Part shown: one piece after another, positions 37,315-45,649 of the stretch
How the letters are laid out: the number at the start of each line of letters is the position of its first letter
Position numbering within the stretch: the first letter of the stretch is position 1
Source: Pedobacter metabolipauper
Lineage (GTDB): Bacteria; Bacteroidota; Bacteroidia; Sphingobacteriales; Sphingobacteriaceae
Direction of reading: 5' to 3'
Length of the DNA: 64,000 nt
Assembly (NCBI RefSeq): GCF_004362715.1
Contig: NZ_SNYC01000003.1
Span: 683,601-747,600, forward strand
Notes under the pieces: generated by a model
What the model was told of the DNA's origin: nothing
Seen by the model: only the letters and a program-made list of their open reading frames with translations
Database searches by the model: none
Made by a program: the position numbers and the translations under genes

Positions 37315-37454
37315 TCGGCAATTTCTAACCAAATATTTAAATATCCGTATTCATCCGGTGCATTCCATCTGCTGAACTGGTATGTGGTAAAACACATTAC
37401 CATTAGCCATATATCGGCAACTGCTGAAAGGCCTTATCGATATATCGGCAATCC
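37315..37454. promoter_or_regulatory. Cluster of candidate enhancer sites for the NtrC-type regulator
   Basis: The best copy is TCGGCAACTGCTGA at 37414-37427. Related copies are TCGGCAATTTCTAA at 37315-37328, a degenerate half-site ending CTGCTGA at 37362-37375 and a half-site TCGGCAAT at 37445-37452. The same near-palindrome recurs as TCGGCAATTGCTGA at 38974-38987. They lie 65-220 bases upstream of the minus-strand sigma-54 candidate, a normal enhancer distance. Confidence 0.6.
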
Positions 37455-37483
37455 AAAAAAAAACCCGGATCTCAATCCTGGGT
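37455..37483 (-). terminator. Intrinsic-terminator-like hairpin facing the minus strand
   Basis: The stem ACCCGGAT / ATCCTGGGT (one bulged base, CTCA loop) is followed on the minus strand by nine consecutive T residues. A shorter T-run lies on the plus side. No gene on the minus strand ends here, so it may insulate the enhancer region or end an antisense transcript. Confidence 0.55.
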
Positions 37484-37576
37484 AAAACCTTCTTTTTTTG
37501 TCATTCTCAGCAGTTTAAGGTATATTGGTATGCCTGAACGCAGGTAGAGGCAGGCATTTTGTTTAATAAGTAAAAT

Positions 37577-38953
37577 ATGAAAACAAGAATACTCATCGTT
37601 GAAGACGAATTTATTGAAGCCAATAACCTCCAGATGATCCTGGAAAGAAATGGTTATTATGTTTGCACCATTGCAAATTCAGTAGGACTGGCCCTTGAGA
37701 TCATAAAAAATGAAAGACCAAGCCTCATATTGCTTGACATCTATCTGAAAGGAAAGCAGACAGGAATAGACCTGGCTAAGATTCTGAAAGATAAAAACAT
37801 CGGTTTTGTATATCTTTCCGCAAATTCAAACAAGGATATCTTTGCAGCAGCAACACGTACCGAACCCTATGGCTTTTTGGTTAAGCCCTTCCGGGAACGC
37901 GATGTGCTGGCGGCATTGGGTATCGCACATTATCTTCAGGAACAAAAAAAGGCCATTCTTAACCAGGAATACCAGGTAAATAAAAACAGCGAGCAGACGC
38001 ACTTTGATGGGATCATTGGTAAAAGCAGTGGTCTGATGACTGTTTTAGAACACCTTAGGATTGTAGCACCAACAGAAACATCTGTTTTGATAACCGGAGA
38101 AAGCGGAACAGGAAAAGAAAGGATCGTGGAATGTATCCATGAACATTCGCCGCGAAAAACAAAACCATTGATTAAGGTAAATTGCGCCGCATTGCCGCCA
38201 ACACTAATTGAATCTGAACTGTTTGGCTTTGAGCGCGGAGCCTTTTCCGGAGCCATAGAAAGACGGATCGGTAAGTTTGAGATGGCACAGGGCGGAACGA
38301 TATTTCTCGATGAAATTGGTGAACTGCCGCTTGATCTGCAGTGCAAGCTGCTGCGGGTATTGCAGGAAAAAGAAATTGAAAGGATCGGAGGTAACGGGGC
38401 GATAAAGATCAATGTTCGCTTTGTAGCAGCAACCAACAGAAACCTGGAAAAGGAAGTAGCAGAAGGCAGATTTAGAATAGACCTGTTTTACCGCCTCAAT
38501 GTATTCCCAATTCATTTACCCGCATTGAGAGATCGCAGGGAAGATGTTCCATTGCTGGCCAGCCACTTTTTAAACCAGTACTCCAAACTGAATCACAGAT
38601 CAATAACCACCATTGCAAAACGGGTAATGGAAACACTGGTCAATTATTCATGGCCTGGAAATATTCGGGAACTGGAACACCTGGTAGAACGAAGTGTACT
38701 GCTTTGCAAAGGCGATACGATCCAGGAGGTAAACATTCATAATTTACCCGTTGTGCATAACGCAAATAAAGAAGAAGCACAATTAAAAACCATCAGGGAA
38801 AATGAGATAGACCATATCATCGCTGCACTTAAAGTCTGCAACGGCAAGATCTCTGGTCCGGGAGGAGCTGCAGAAATTCTTGACCTCCCGTATTCAACCC
38901 TAACCTCAAGGATCAAAAAATATGGAATAAAGAAAGAACTGATATTCAATTAA
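37577..38953 (+). CDS. NtrC-family sigma-54-dependent response regulator
   Basis: The protein has 458 residues. The receiver domain (1-120) has acidic residues E9, D10 and E11, phospho-acceptor Asp54 (LLDIYL) and Lys in FLVKPF. The AAA+ domain (~145-385) has Walker A GESGTGKE with Lys180, the sigma-54 contact loop GAFSGA (221-226, serine in place of the usual threonine) and Walker B IFLDEIGE. The C-terminus is a Fis-type helix-turn-helix (GGAAEILDLPYSTLTSRIKK). It lies between two operons that carry matching sigma-54 promoter candidates and the same palindrome, so it is their likely activator. Confidence 0.96.
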   Translation: MKTRILIVEDEFIEANNLQMILERNGYYVCTIANSVGLALEIIKNERPSLILLDIYLKGKQTGIDLAKILKDKNIGFVYLSANSNKDIFAAATRTEPYGFLVKPFRERDVLAALGIAHYLQEQKKAILNQEYQVNKNSEQTHFDGIIGKSSGLMTVLEHLRIVAPTETSVLITGESGTGKERIVECIHEHSPRKTKPLIKVNCAALPPTLIESELFGFERGAFSGAIERRIGKFEMAQGGTIFLDEIGELPLDLQCKLLRVLQEKEIERIGGNGAIKINVRFVAATNRNLEKEVAEGRFRIDLFYRLNVFPIHLPALRDRREDVPLLASHFLNQYSKLNHRSITTIAKRVMETLVNYSWPGNIRELEHLVERSVLLCKGDTIQEVNIHNLPVVHNANKEEAQLKTIRENEIDHIIAALKVCNGKISGPGGAAEILDLPYSTLTSRIKKYGIKKELIFN

Positions 38954-38962
38954 AATCCTGAA

Positions 38963-39011
38963 TTGCTTAAATATCGGCAATTGCTGATGTGGCATCAGGA
39001 TATTTAAGCAA
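38963..39011. promoter_or_regulatory. Nested dyad with enhancer palindrome upstream of the MBL-kinase operon
   Basis: The outer arms TTGCTTAAATATC (38963-38975) and GATATTTAAGCAA (38999-39011) are perfect inverse complements. Between them lie the near-palindrome TCGGCAATTGCTGA (38974-38987) and a small hairpin CTGATG-TGG-CATCAG (38984-38998). It starts 10 bases after the regulator's stop codon and ~60-110 bases before the sigma-54 candidate. Confidence 0.6.
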
Positions 39012-39070
39012 AAGCTGCAGATCCAGGCATATTCAGCCCTAAAACACTTGTTAATAACTATTTAAAGATC

Positions 39071-39086
39071 TGGCACTTGCTTTGAA
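39071..39086 (+). promoter_or_regulatory. Candidate sigma-54 (-24/-12) promoter of the MBL-kinase operon
   Basis: TGGCACTTGCTTTGAA matches TGGCAC at -24 exactly and TTG at -12 with correct spacing. GA replaces GC, as in the partner promoter at 37236-37251. The predicted transcription start is near 39097, leaving a leader of only about 11 bases before the ATG at 39108. Confidence 0.7.
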
Positions 39087-39107
39087 AACAGTAAGCAATA
39101 AGAAAAG

Positions 39108-39896
39108 ATGGAAATTAACATCACACCGATCGACACCGCCTGTATCCTTTTGGAAATAAATGGAATGAAGATCCTGACAGATCCAACATTGGATAATGCC
39201 GGAAAGCTATATTACCACGGTTATGGATCTGTTTCGCGAAAGACAGAAAATCCGGCTATGACCAAAGAGCAGCTTAAAGATGTAGATCTCATCCTATTGA
39301 GCCACCACCAGCATAAGGATAATTTTGATGTCAACGGAAAGGAACTGACCAGTCAGGTCGCACGAGTCATATCTACCAGGAACGCTGCCAAAGTGATGTC
39401 AAATGTAACCGGACTGGACGACTGGGAAAGCTGCAGCATCGAAGATCCAAGGGTTAAAAACTTAAAGATCACCGCAACACCTGCGCAGCACCGGCCCTGG
39501 TGGATTCCTGAGTTCGTTTCAGGAAAAGTCATCGGTTTTATCATAGAATTTGACGGACAACAGAATGGAGTGATCTATATATCCGGAGATACCGTTTACT
39601 TTAAAGGCATCCGCGAAGTGGCAAAGCGGTATCGGGTGGACATCGGGATTTTTCATGTCGGATCGGTTCAATTCAGGTACCTTACGGGACTTGGCCGCTA
39701 TACGATGAATGGGCGGGATTTGCTTAAAGCCATTCATGATCTACAACCAAACTACATTATCCCAATCCATTATAAAGGATGGACACATTTTAAGGAGAAA
39801 GAACAAACCCTGAAACAAGTACTTGCATCCAGCGTAAACCTGGGCAATACCCTCATCTTTGCACCGTACGGTAAGCGGCTAAAAATCAATAAATAA
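39108..39896 (+). CDS. Metallo-beta-lactamase-fold hydrolase (UlaG-like)
   Basis: The protein has 262 residues, cytoplasmic, with no signal peptide. The metal motif is LSHHQHKDNFD near residues 65-75, followed by a histidine in PAQHRPWW near 125, an aspartate in YISGDTVYFK near 160 and a distal histidine in IPIHYKG near 220. The family hydrolyses lactones, phosphodiesters or other esters; the substrate is unknown and antibiotic hydrolysis is not suggested. It starts behind a sigma-54 promoter candidate and is followed after 15 bases by the histidine kinase gene. Confidence 0.88.
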   Translation: MEINITPIDTACILLEINGMKILTDPTLDNAGKLYYHGYGSVSRKTENPAMTKEQLKDVDLILLSHHQHKDNFDVNGKELTSQVARVISTRNAAKVMSNVTGLDDWESCSIEDPRVKNLKITATPAQHRPWWIPEFVSGKVIGFIIEFDGQQNGVIYISGDTVYFKGIREVAKRYRVDIGIFHVGSVQFRYLTGLGRYTMNGRDLLKAIHDLQPNYIIPIHYKGWTHFKEKEQTLKQVLASSVNLGNTLIFAPYGKRLKINK

Positions 39897-39911
39897 TCCT
39901 TAAATTTAGTC

Positions 39912-42836
39912 ATGCTAAAGCCTGTAATGCTACGTACCTGTCTGTTGATCAGCTTCTTGTTCACTTTTGTTGTCGGATATGCCCTTGATCCATTGTATGC
40001 TGCTTACACAGCGGCAGGTGCCAGGAACGCTGCACAGCAAATCGCTAAAAGTAAAAACAACACCAAAAAGGTAAACCTGCTGATCAACCTGGGATATTAC
40101 CACCTCAGCAAACCAGGGGAATATAAGTCAGATCTTGATAGTGCTGAAAAAATGTTCAGCCAGGCCTTGCTTTTGAGCAAAAGGCTGAATTATAAAGCCG
40201 GTGCGGTCAATAGCAAAATCCACATGGGCATCCTGGCTTACGAAAGATCGCGGAAAGAAGAAGCAACAGCCATTTTAGTGAAAACAGCAGCTGAATCGAA
40301 AAAAGCAGGCTTGTTGGAACTGGAAGGAAGATCATGGTTCCAGCTTGCTTTAATGTATGAAGGTGCACGGCGCTTAGCCTACATGACCAGGGCCGTAGTG
40401 TATTACACAGCAGCAAAATCAACAGATAAATTATATACGCTGGAATTGCATCTTCAAGCCGCTAAAAAGCATGGAGAATATCGGTTTCTAACGTACTTCC
40501 CGGGTAATTTTTACCTGAACCTAACAGAAATCGCCACCATTAGAAAAACGCTTCGTACATTAAAACCGGATGTAACCAAATTAGATCTGATGCTCCGGCT
40601 GAGTGCCATATACGTCTACCGTCCGGGTGAGGAGAAAATACACCTGGATAGTGCTAACTATTATGCCAGTGAAGCAAAGGTATTGGCAGAACAGATCAGG
40701 AATAAGACAGGAAGGGAAGAAGCATTACTAATGTTCAGTGCAATATCCCTGGAACGGAAACAGGTAAAGCCTGCCATCCAGATTTTAAAAGAATTAAATA
40801 ATGCAAATAAATACCGTCTGGAAGATTTTTTATCCCGGTGGTATTATAATGAAGGCAACTTTGGTATGGTAGAATCCCGCAGGTCTTACTTAGATTCAAT
40901 GAAGTATCATGGAGAAAGGGCATTGCATATGGCACGCCTCCTGAAAGATAAAGATGCAGTATTTAAAGCTATGAATGTACTTCTTGGACATGCGGACCTT
41001 TACTCCAGAACCTATATAACTGAAAACCCGGAGAAGAACTATCTGTATATCCTCAAACAAACGATTCCCGGCGAGTTCCCCTCCAAAGAATATATGTACA
41101 TTTTATTATGTGAGCTATTTCTAAACAAGGGCGATTTTTACAACGCGTTAAGCTATGCACAACTGGCAGAAAAGGCAATTGGCAAGAACACAACATCAAG
41201 AGATATTTCAATCATCAACGGACACCTGTCAGATATCTATGACCAAATCGGAAATACATCAAAGAGTGTATATTACTGGTCTAAGATGATTAGAGAACCT
41301 AAAAAATACGCTTCAGATATTTATATCTACTCCATCATTTTCAGCTACGCTAATTACCTTAGAAAAACCATAGGTGCGCAAAAAACGCTGGCCTATATCA
41401 CCCAAAAAAACATAGACAGTCCGCCTGCAAACAATTACGACAGGGGCTGGTATCATTTAATCCTGGCAGACTGCTACAAAGATCTGAATCAATTCGAACG
41501 TTCAGAAACCAATTATCTGGAGGCCATAAAACTTCGTGAACTGATCCAGAAAGATCCGTTTACGTATTATTACAACCTGGCAGATCTGTATATAAAATAC
41601 CATAAATATGATCAGGCGGCGTCGGCATTGAATGTGGCTAAAAAAACCAGTACAGATATGGGTGCTACCTATCTGGCTTCATTTTATGCCATGCAGTCGA
41701 AAATAGACTCTGCATCCGGAAATATTGGACTGGCTTATGGCAGCTTGCAAAAAAGTAAAAAATGGAGCGATTCAATTTATAATGTCAGCAAGGAACGGCA
41801 TACCCAGGAACTTGAATTCCAGTATGAAACCCAGAAAAAGGAAGCTACCCTTAAACTCAGGGAAGAAAACATCCGTTATCTGAACCAGGGTGCAGAACTC
41901 CTGAGAAACAATGTACGCATTCAGCATTCCAAATTAAATGAAGCGATGCTGCTCGCCCAGAATAAGGCGGTAGATCTCATATTAAAAGAAAAAGACATCA
42001 GTTTATTGAATCAGAATGCAAAAATTCAGGGCATAAAACTCCAGCAGGCTGAGCAGGGCAAAAAGGTAACCATTGCCTTTATTGTTTTGATGGGAATCAT
42101 TATCATCCTTCTTTACAGGCAGTACTGGTTCAAACAAAGATCAAGCAAAGTGATTTTGCAAAAAAATGACCAGCTGCAGCAGTTACTGGCAGACAAGAGC
42201 TGGCTGCTCAAAGAAATGCACCACCGGGTAAAAAATAACCTGCAAACCGTAATGAGCCTGCTGGAGTCTCAATCAGCCTACCTGGAAGATGATGCACTTA
42301 GTGCAATTAAAAATGGGCAAAACCGCATATTTGCAATGTCGCTGATCCATCAGCGGTTGTATCAGTCGGACGAAGTGAAAACCATCAACATGAATTTATA
42401 CATTCATGACCTGGTATCTTATCTGCGTGAAAGTTTTAACCTGAACAATATCATCCAGATTAAAATAGAGGTTGAGCCCATTGAATTTGAAGTTGCTGAG
42501 GCTGTGCCGCTTGGATTAATCATCAACGAGGTCATTACAAATTCACTCAAATATGCGTTTGGACCAAATGAAAAAGGAGTGATCAGCATTACGCTAAACC
42601 ACCTGCCGGAACATGAATACCAGTTGATCATGAAAGACAATGGAAAGGGGCTGCCTCGTCATTTTGACCTCGAAACCGTTGCTACACTAGGGCTAAAGTT
42701 GATTAAGGGACTGGCAATACAAATCGATGCCACACTCCAAATAGAAAGTGATCACGGAACCAAAATAACCGTATCATCCAACAATTGGAAAAATCAGGAA
42801 ACCCCGAATGCGATGACCTTAGCGCATACAGGTTAG
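39912..42836 (+). CDS. TPR-containing sensor histidine kinase (HisKA_2 type)
   Basis: The protein has 974 residues. A signal or anchor segment (LLISFLFTFVVGYA) is followed by ~600 residues of tetratricopeptide-like helices, a coiled coil (~620-720), one transmembrane helix (VTIAFIVLMGIIIILLY, ~722-740), a HisKA_2 domain with EMHHRVKNN (phospho-acceptor His770 or His771) and an HATPase domain (N-box EVITNSLKYAF, then DNGKGLP). The TPR array is predicted to be periplasmic and to sense a protein or peptide. It shares an operon with the MBL gene and is the likely partner of the NtrC-type regulator at 37577-38953, forming a feedback loop. Confidence 0.93.
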   Translation: MLKPVMLRTCLLISFLFTFVVGYALDPLYAAYTAAGARNAAQQIAKSKNNTKKVNLLINLGYYHLSKPGEYKSDLDSAEKMFSQALLLSKRLNYKAGAVNSKIHMGILAYERSRKEEATAILVKTAAESKKAGLLELEGRSWFQLALMYEGARRLAYMTRAVVYYTAAKSTDKLYTLELHLQAAKKHGEYRFLTYFPGNFYLNLTEIATIRKTLRTLKPDVTKLDLMLRLSAIYVYRPGEEKIHLDSANYYASEAKVLAEQIRNKTGREEALLMFSAISLERKQVKPAIQILKELNNANKYRLEDFLSRWYYNEGNFGMVESRRSYLDSMKYHGERALHMARLLKDKDAVFKAMNVLLGHADLYSRTYITENPEKNYLYILKQTIPGEFPSKEYMYILLCELFLNKGDFYNALSYAQLAEKAIGKNTTSRDISIINGHLSDIYDQIGNTSKSVYYWSKMIREPKKYASDIYIYSIIFSYANYLRKTIGAQKTLAYITQKNIDSPPANNYDRGWYHLILADCYKDLNQFERSETNYLEAIKLRELIQKDPFTYYYNLADLYIKYHKYDQAASALNVAKKTSTDMGATYLASFYAMQSKIDSASGNIGLAYGSLQKSKKWSDSIYNVSKERHTQELEFQYETQKKEATLKLREENIRYLNQGAELLRNNVRIQHSKLNEAMLLAQNKAVDLILKEKDISLLNQNAKIQGIKLQQAEQGKKVTIAFIVLMGIIIILLYRQYWFKQRSSKVILQKNDQLQQLLADKSWLLKEMHHRVKNNLQTVMSLLESQSAYLEDDALSAIKNGQNRIFAMSLIHQRLYQSDEVKTINMNLYIHDLVSYLRESFNLNNIIQIKIEVEPIEFEVAEAVPLGLIINEVITNSLKYAFGPNEKGVISITLNHLPEHEYQLIMKDNGKGLPRHFDLETVATLGLKLIKGLAIQIDATLQIESDHGTKITVSSNNWKNQETPNAMTLAHTG

Positions 42837-42933
42837 TGCGGTTATAAAATGGCTTTTATAAAATCAATTATCTGATTTATTTAAAACCAAAACACTAAAA
42901 AAGACTTATATTCGTCTAAATACCGCATTTTAT

Positions 42934-44136
42934 ATGAGTTTATTCCCATTGGTTAAAGACGAAGAACAAAGGTTAACCGCATTAGAATCTTACCATATTT
43001 TTGATACTGAAAGTGAAAAGGAATTTGACGACATTACTTCTTTAGCATCTGCGATATGCAATGTGCCAATTGCATTGATCACCTTTATGGATGCCACACG
43101 GCAAACCTTCAAATCCCATCACGGAACAGACATGACGGAAAACCAGAGGGAACTGACCTTCTGTACGCATGCCATGGCATCTGACGACGAGATTACCATC
43201 ATTCCAAATGCCAATGCCGATGCTCGTTTTGCCAACAACCCGGTAGTAACAGGACCCGCTAAAATTTGCTTTTACGCTGGAGTACCACTGATCAATGAGG
43301 ATGGATATACTTTAGGAACAATATGTGTATTTGATCAGCAAACACAACAACTTACAAACAGCCAGATCAATGCATTAAAAACACTGGCCAAACAAGTGAT
43401 GGATAAATTGGAACTGAGAAGAAAGATCAAAGTGCTGGAAAAAACAAACCAGGAACTGATCAATTCCAACGTGCTCATCCAAAAGTTTGCGTCCATGGCC
43501 GCGCATGACATCAAAAATCCGTTAAGCAGTATCCTGCTCAGTTCCGAAGCCTTAAAAAACCGCCATGAGAAATCAAAATATGAAGGCTGTGCCAGGCTGA
43601 TCGATCTGAACATTTCATCCGCTAAGACGCTGTTAAATTTAGTAGATGAGATGCTAACCTATTCCAAATCGCCATCTTCACTAATCATCAATAAAAAGAA
43701 TTTCAACCTGAATTCGCTGATCCAGAAGATCACAGAGATGCTGATCATCCCGGAAGGAATTGAGATCAGGTTACCTGAAAAAAATCATGATCTGTATTTA
43801 TCTGTAATTGCATTGGATCAGATCATCTTAAATCTGCTCAGTAATGCAATCCGGTATAATGATAAACAAAAAGGGATCATACAAATTCGCTTCCGGGAAG
43901 ATCCATCTCATTATAAACTGGAGATCGAAGACAATGGAATAGGGATCCCAGGGGAATACCACGATAAGATCTTCGAAAATAATTTCACCCTGCAGCAGAC
44001 CGACCGGAATGATCAAAAAGGAAATGGCATTGGGTTATCTACCGTAAAAGATCTGATCCAGATCTTAAATGGAAGCATCCATGTCGAATCTACTGTAGGA
44101 GAGGGAACCACATTTTTTGTTTCGATTAAAAAATAG
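42934..44136 (+). CDS. Cytoplasmic GAF-domain histidine kinase
   Basis: The protein has 400 residues with no membrane segment. The GAF domain (~20-160, FCTHAMASDDEITIIPNANA, then FYAGVPLINEDGYTLGTICV) is followed by a HisKA domain with the H-box MAAHDIKNPLSS near 195 and an HATPase domain with NLLSNAIRYN, DNGIGIP and GNGIGLSTV. It would sense a small ligand or redox state in the cytoplasm. No response regulator is adjacent on the plus strand, and the gap of 97 bases after the TPR kinase suggests a separate unit. Confidence 0.93.
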   Translation: MSLFPLVKDEEQRLTALESYHIFDTESEKEFDDITSLASAICNVPIALITFMDATRQTFKSHHGTDMTENQRELTFCTHAMASDDEITIIPNANADARFANNPVVTGPAKICFYAGVPLINEDGYTLGTICVFDQQTQQLTNSQINALKTLAKQVMDKLELRRKIKVLEKTNQELINSNVLIQKFASMAAHDIKNPLSSILLSSEALKNRHEKSKYEGCARLIDLNISSAKTLLNLVDEMLTYSKSPSSLIINKKNFNLNSLIQKITEMLIIPEGIEIRLPEKNHDLYLSVIALDQIILNLLSNAIRYNDKQKGIIQIRFREDPSHYKLEIEDNGIGIPGEYHDKIFENNFTLQQTDRNDQKGNGIGLSTVKDLIQILNGSIHVESTVGEGTTFFVSIKK

Positions 44137-44141
44137 GTCCA

Positions 44142-44185
44142 GGAAAATCAGCCAAATATATTCTTTTGATTGCTGACGATTTTCC
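44142..44185 (+). terminator. Weak terminator-like hairpin after the GAF kinase gene
   Basis: GGAAAATC (44142-44149) pairs with GATTTTCC (44178-44185). Inner AGC/GCT pairing lies around a small bulge. The trailing ATAATTTTG is only moderately T-rich. Confidence 0.4.
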
Positions 44186-44231
44186 ATAATTTTGTAACTC
44201 TTCTAAGATTCCTGTAGAGATTTACAAAAGA

Positions 44232-44867
44232 ATGGACTTAAATTCACCTTTAATCGCACCTGCGCTACGTGTTTATCCCGGAGAAACACCCTGGCACCGC
44301 AATTGGAAAAAGGCATTTCCTCCCGCATTTCGTGAAGTAAGTTTTTTAGATGAAACCGCTGGGCAGCTGCACAGGGCAGACGTACATACCCCCTGCGGTA
44401 CCACATTGGAATTTCAGAATTCACCGATCTGTATAGAAGAACTCAGAAGCAGGGAAGCTTTTTATCCAAACCTGGTTTGGGTGTTGAACGGAAAGAAATT
44501 TAAGGGATTCCGGATCCTGAAGCACCTGCCGGATTTAGATGACCCCATGCTCAGCGGATATGAGTTTTGCCATACGGATCACCTTTCTATGATTCGGAAA
44601 TCAGACTTTTTGCAGGGAATAGAAAAGCCCAAAGTCCTGAATTTCTACCATCCTGAAATAAAGGGCCTGAAGTTCACTTCACATTATTATTCATTCTGCT
44701 GGAAACAACCGCACCGGGTATGGTATGAAGCGAAGGCACCAATTATCGTTGATCTGGGCGGACATTTTCTATACCAATTGAAACAGAGAAAACAAGCTTC
44801 AGGAGATTATCCATATCTGCACATCATCCCCAGACAGGCATTTATAGATCGTTACATCAAATCGTAA
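44232..44867 (+). CDS. CoiA-like competence protein
   Basis: The protein has 211 residues. The N-terminal part matches the nuclease-like core of CoiA: ETPWHRNWK (18-26), HRADV with Asp50, then LEFQNSPI with Glu60 and Gln62, a D-x9-E-x-Q pattern of the PD-(D/E)xK type. CoiA acts in DNA uptake and recombination in Gram-positives, and relatives are common in Bacteroidota where their role is unclear. There is no signal peptide, so it is cytoplasmic. It stands alone and converges on the DUF421 gene, with 34 bases between. Confidence 0.7.
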   Translation: MDLNSPLIAPALRVYPGETPWHRNWKKAFPPAFREVSFLDETAGQLHRADVHTPCGTTLEFQNSPICIEELRSREAFYPNLVWVLNGKKFKGFRILKHLPDLDDPMLSGYEFCHTDHLSMIRKSDFLQGIEKPKVLNFYHPEIKGLKFTSHYYSFCWKQPHRVWYEAKAPIIVDLGGHFLYQLKQRKQASGDYPYLHIIPRQAFIDRYIKS

Positions 44868-44901
44868 CCTGTAAATTCTGCACCACTCATTAACGCTGCG
44901 A

Positions 44902-45597
44902 CTACTTAACCCTGCAGATATTGATGGCTTTAACCCATTTCTTATGCTCACATTTCGGACACTTATACTCAGCAACTGTAGTTAGAAGTTCGACATTTCC
45001 ACAGTAGGTACATGCATATTTACCTGGTTCGGAAATAGATTCAATACAATTATCAAATAATGCAGGTAAGATAGGTAAACCATATTTTATCGATTCATCA
45101 GGATAATAATATATGCTCAGATTGCCCGATGTTTCGAGGATAGCGGTTTCAACCTGACCAAGATGTGATATGCTTTGCTGTCTCATTTCGGAGAAGAACT
45201 CATCATGTGCAAAGGTTTCTTTGCTAAATTCTTCCGTATTAAATTCACCGTCTTTAATGAGATAGACACATTTGCCTTCAACAAGATCATCAAACTTCGG
45301 GTTCTTGGCCATGGCATAGGTAGTGATTCGATAGGCCCCAACAATTACAGTAAAGATCACAATGGGAACCATCAGGCCAATTTCCTTGTAAAACATTGGA
45401 TCACCTGCAGCAGAACCAAGGCTGATAATGACTACCAATTCAAATACGGATAACTGACGAACGCCACGCTTGCCCAATAACCGCAAACCAATAAGAATGA
45501 TGAAGTACATGACGATGGTACGCAGAGAAATTTCAACCAGGAACTCCCAGTTCTCTTCGCCGACAAGGAAAGCGGTCCAATCAATAGATAGCAGCAT
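44902..45597 (-). CDS. DUF421 (YetF-like) membrane protein with C-terminal zinc ribbon
   Basis: The protein has 231 residues. Three hydrophobic helices (~22-40, 52-65, 72-90) with the family sequence GLRLLGKRGVRQLSVFELVV precede a cytoplasmic DUF421 domain (GKCVYLIKDGEFN, then QLS-like SHLGQVETAILETSG). The last ~50 residues contain two Cys-x2-Cys pairs (CTYCGN and CPKCEHKKW), which form a probable zinc ribbon not usual in YetF relatives. The function of DUF421 proteins is not firmly known. The gene is monocistronic. Confidence 0.85.
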   Translation of the reverse strand: MLLSIDWTAFLVGEENWEFLVEISLRTIVMYFIILIGLRLLGKRGVRQLSVFELVVIISLGSAAGDPMFYKEIGLMVPIVIFTVIVGAYRITTYAMAKNPKFDDLVEGKCVYLIKDGEFNTEEFSKETFAHDEFFSEMRQQSISHLGQVETAILETSGNLSIYYYPDESIKYGLPILPALFDNCIESISEPGKYACTYCGNVELLTTVAEYKCPKCEHKKWVKAINICRVK

Positions 45598-45649
45598 AAC
45601 GTTAATTAGATTTATGGTGAGATAAGCAATAACCCGACCAATTTAAACC

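Noticed and set aside
37321-37335. A second minus-strand sigma-54-like match (TGG then TTGC) within the enhancer cluster
   Set aside because: The spacing between the GG and GC elements is one base too short for a -24/-12 promoter, and it coincides with an enhancer copy.
37246-37485. A 79-codon plus-strand open frame between the hydrolase operon and the regulator
   Set aside because: It spans the sigma-54 candidate edge, the enhancer repeats and a terminator-like hairpin. Its translation has no family character, so it is regulatory DNA.
39108-39896. The MBL-fold gene as an antibiotic-resistance beta-lactamase
   Set aside because: There is no signal peptide, and the HHxHKDN motif and overall layout match UlaG-like cytoplasmic hydrolases. 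Context is a regulated hydrolase cluster.
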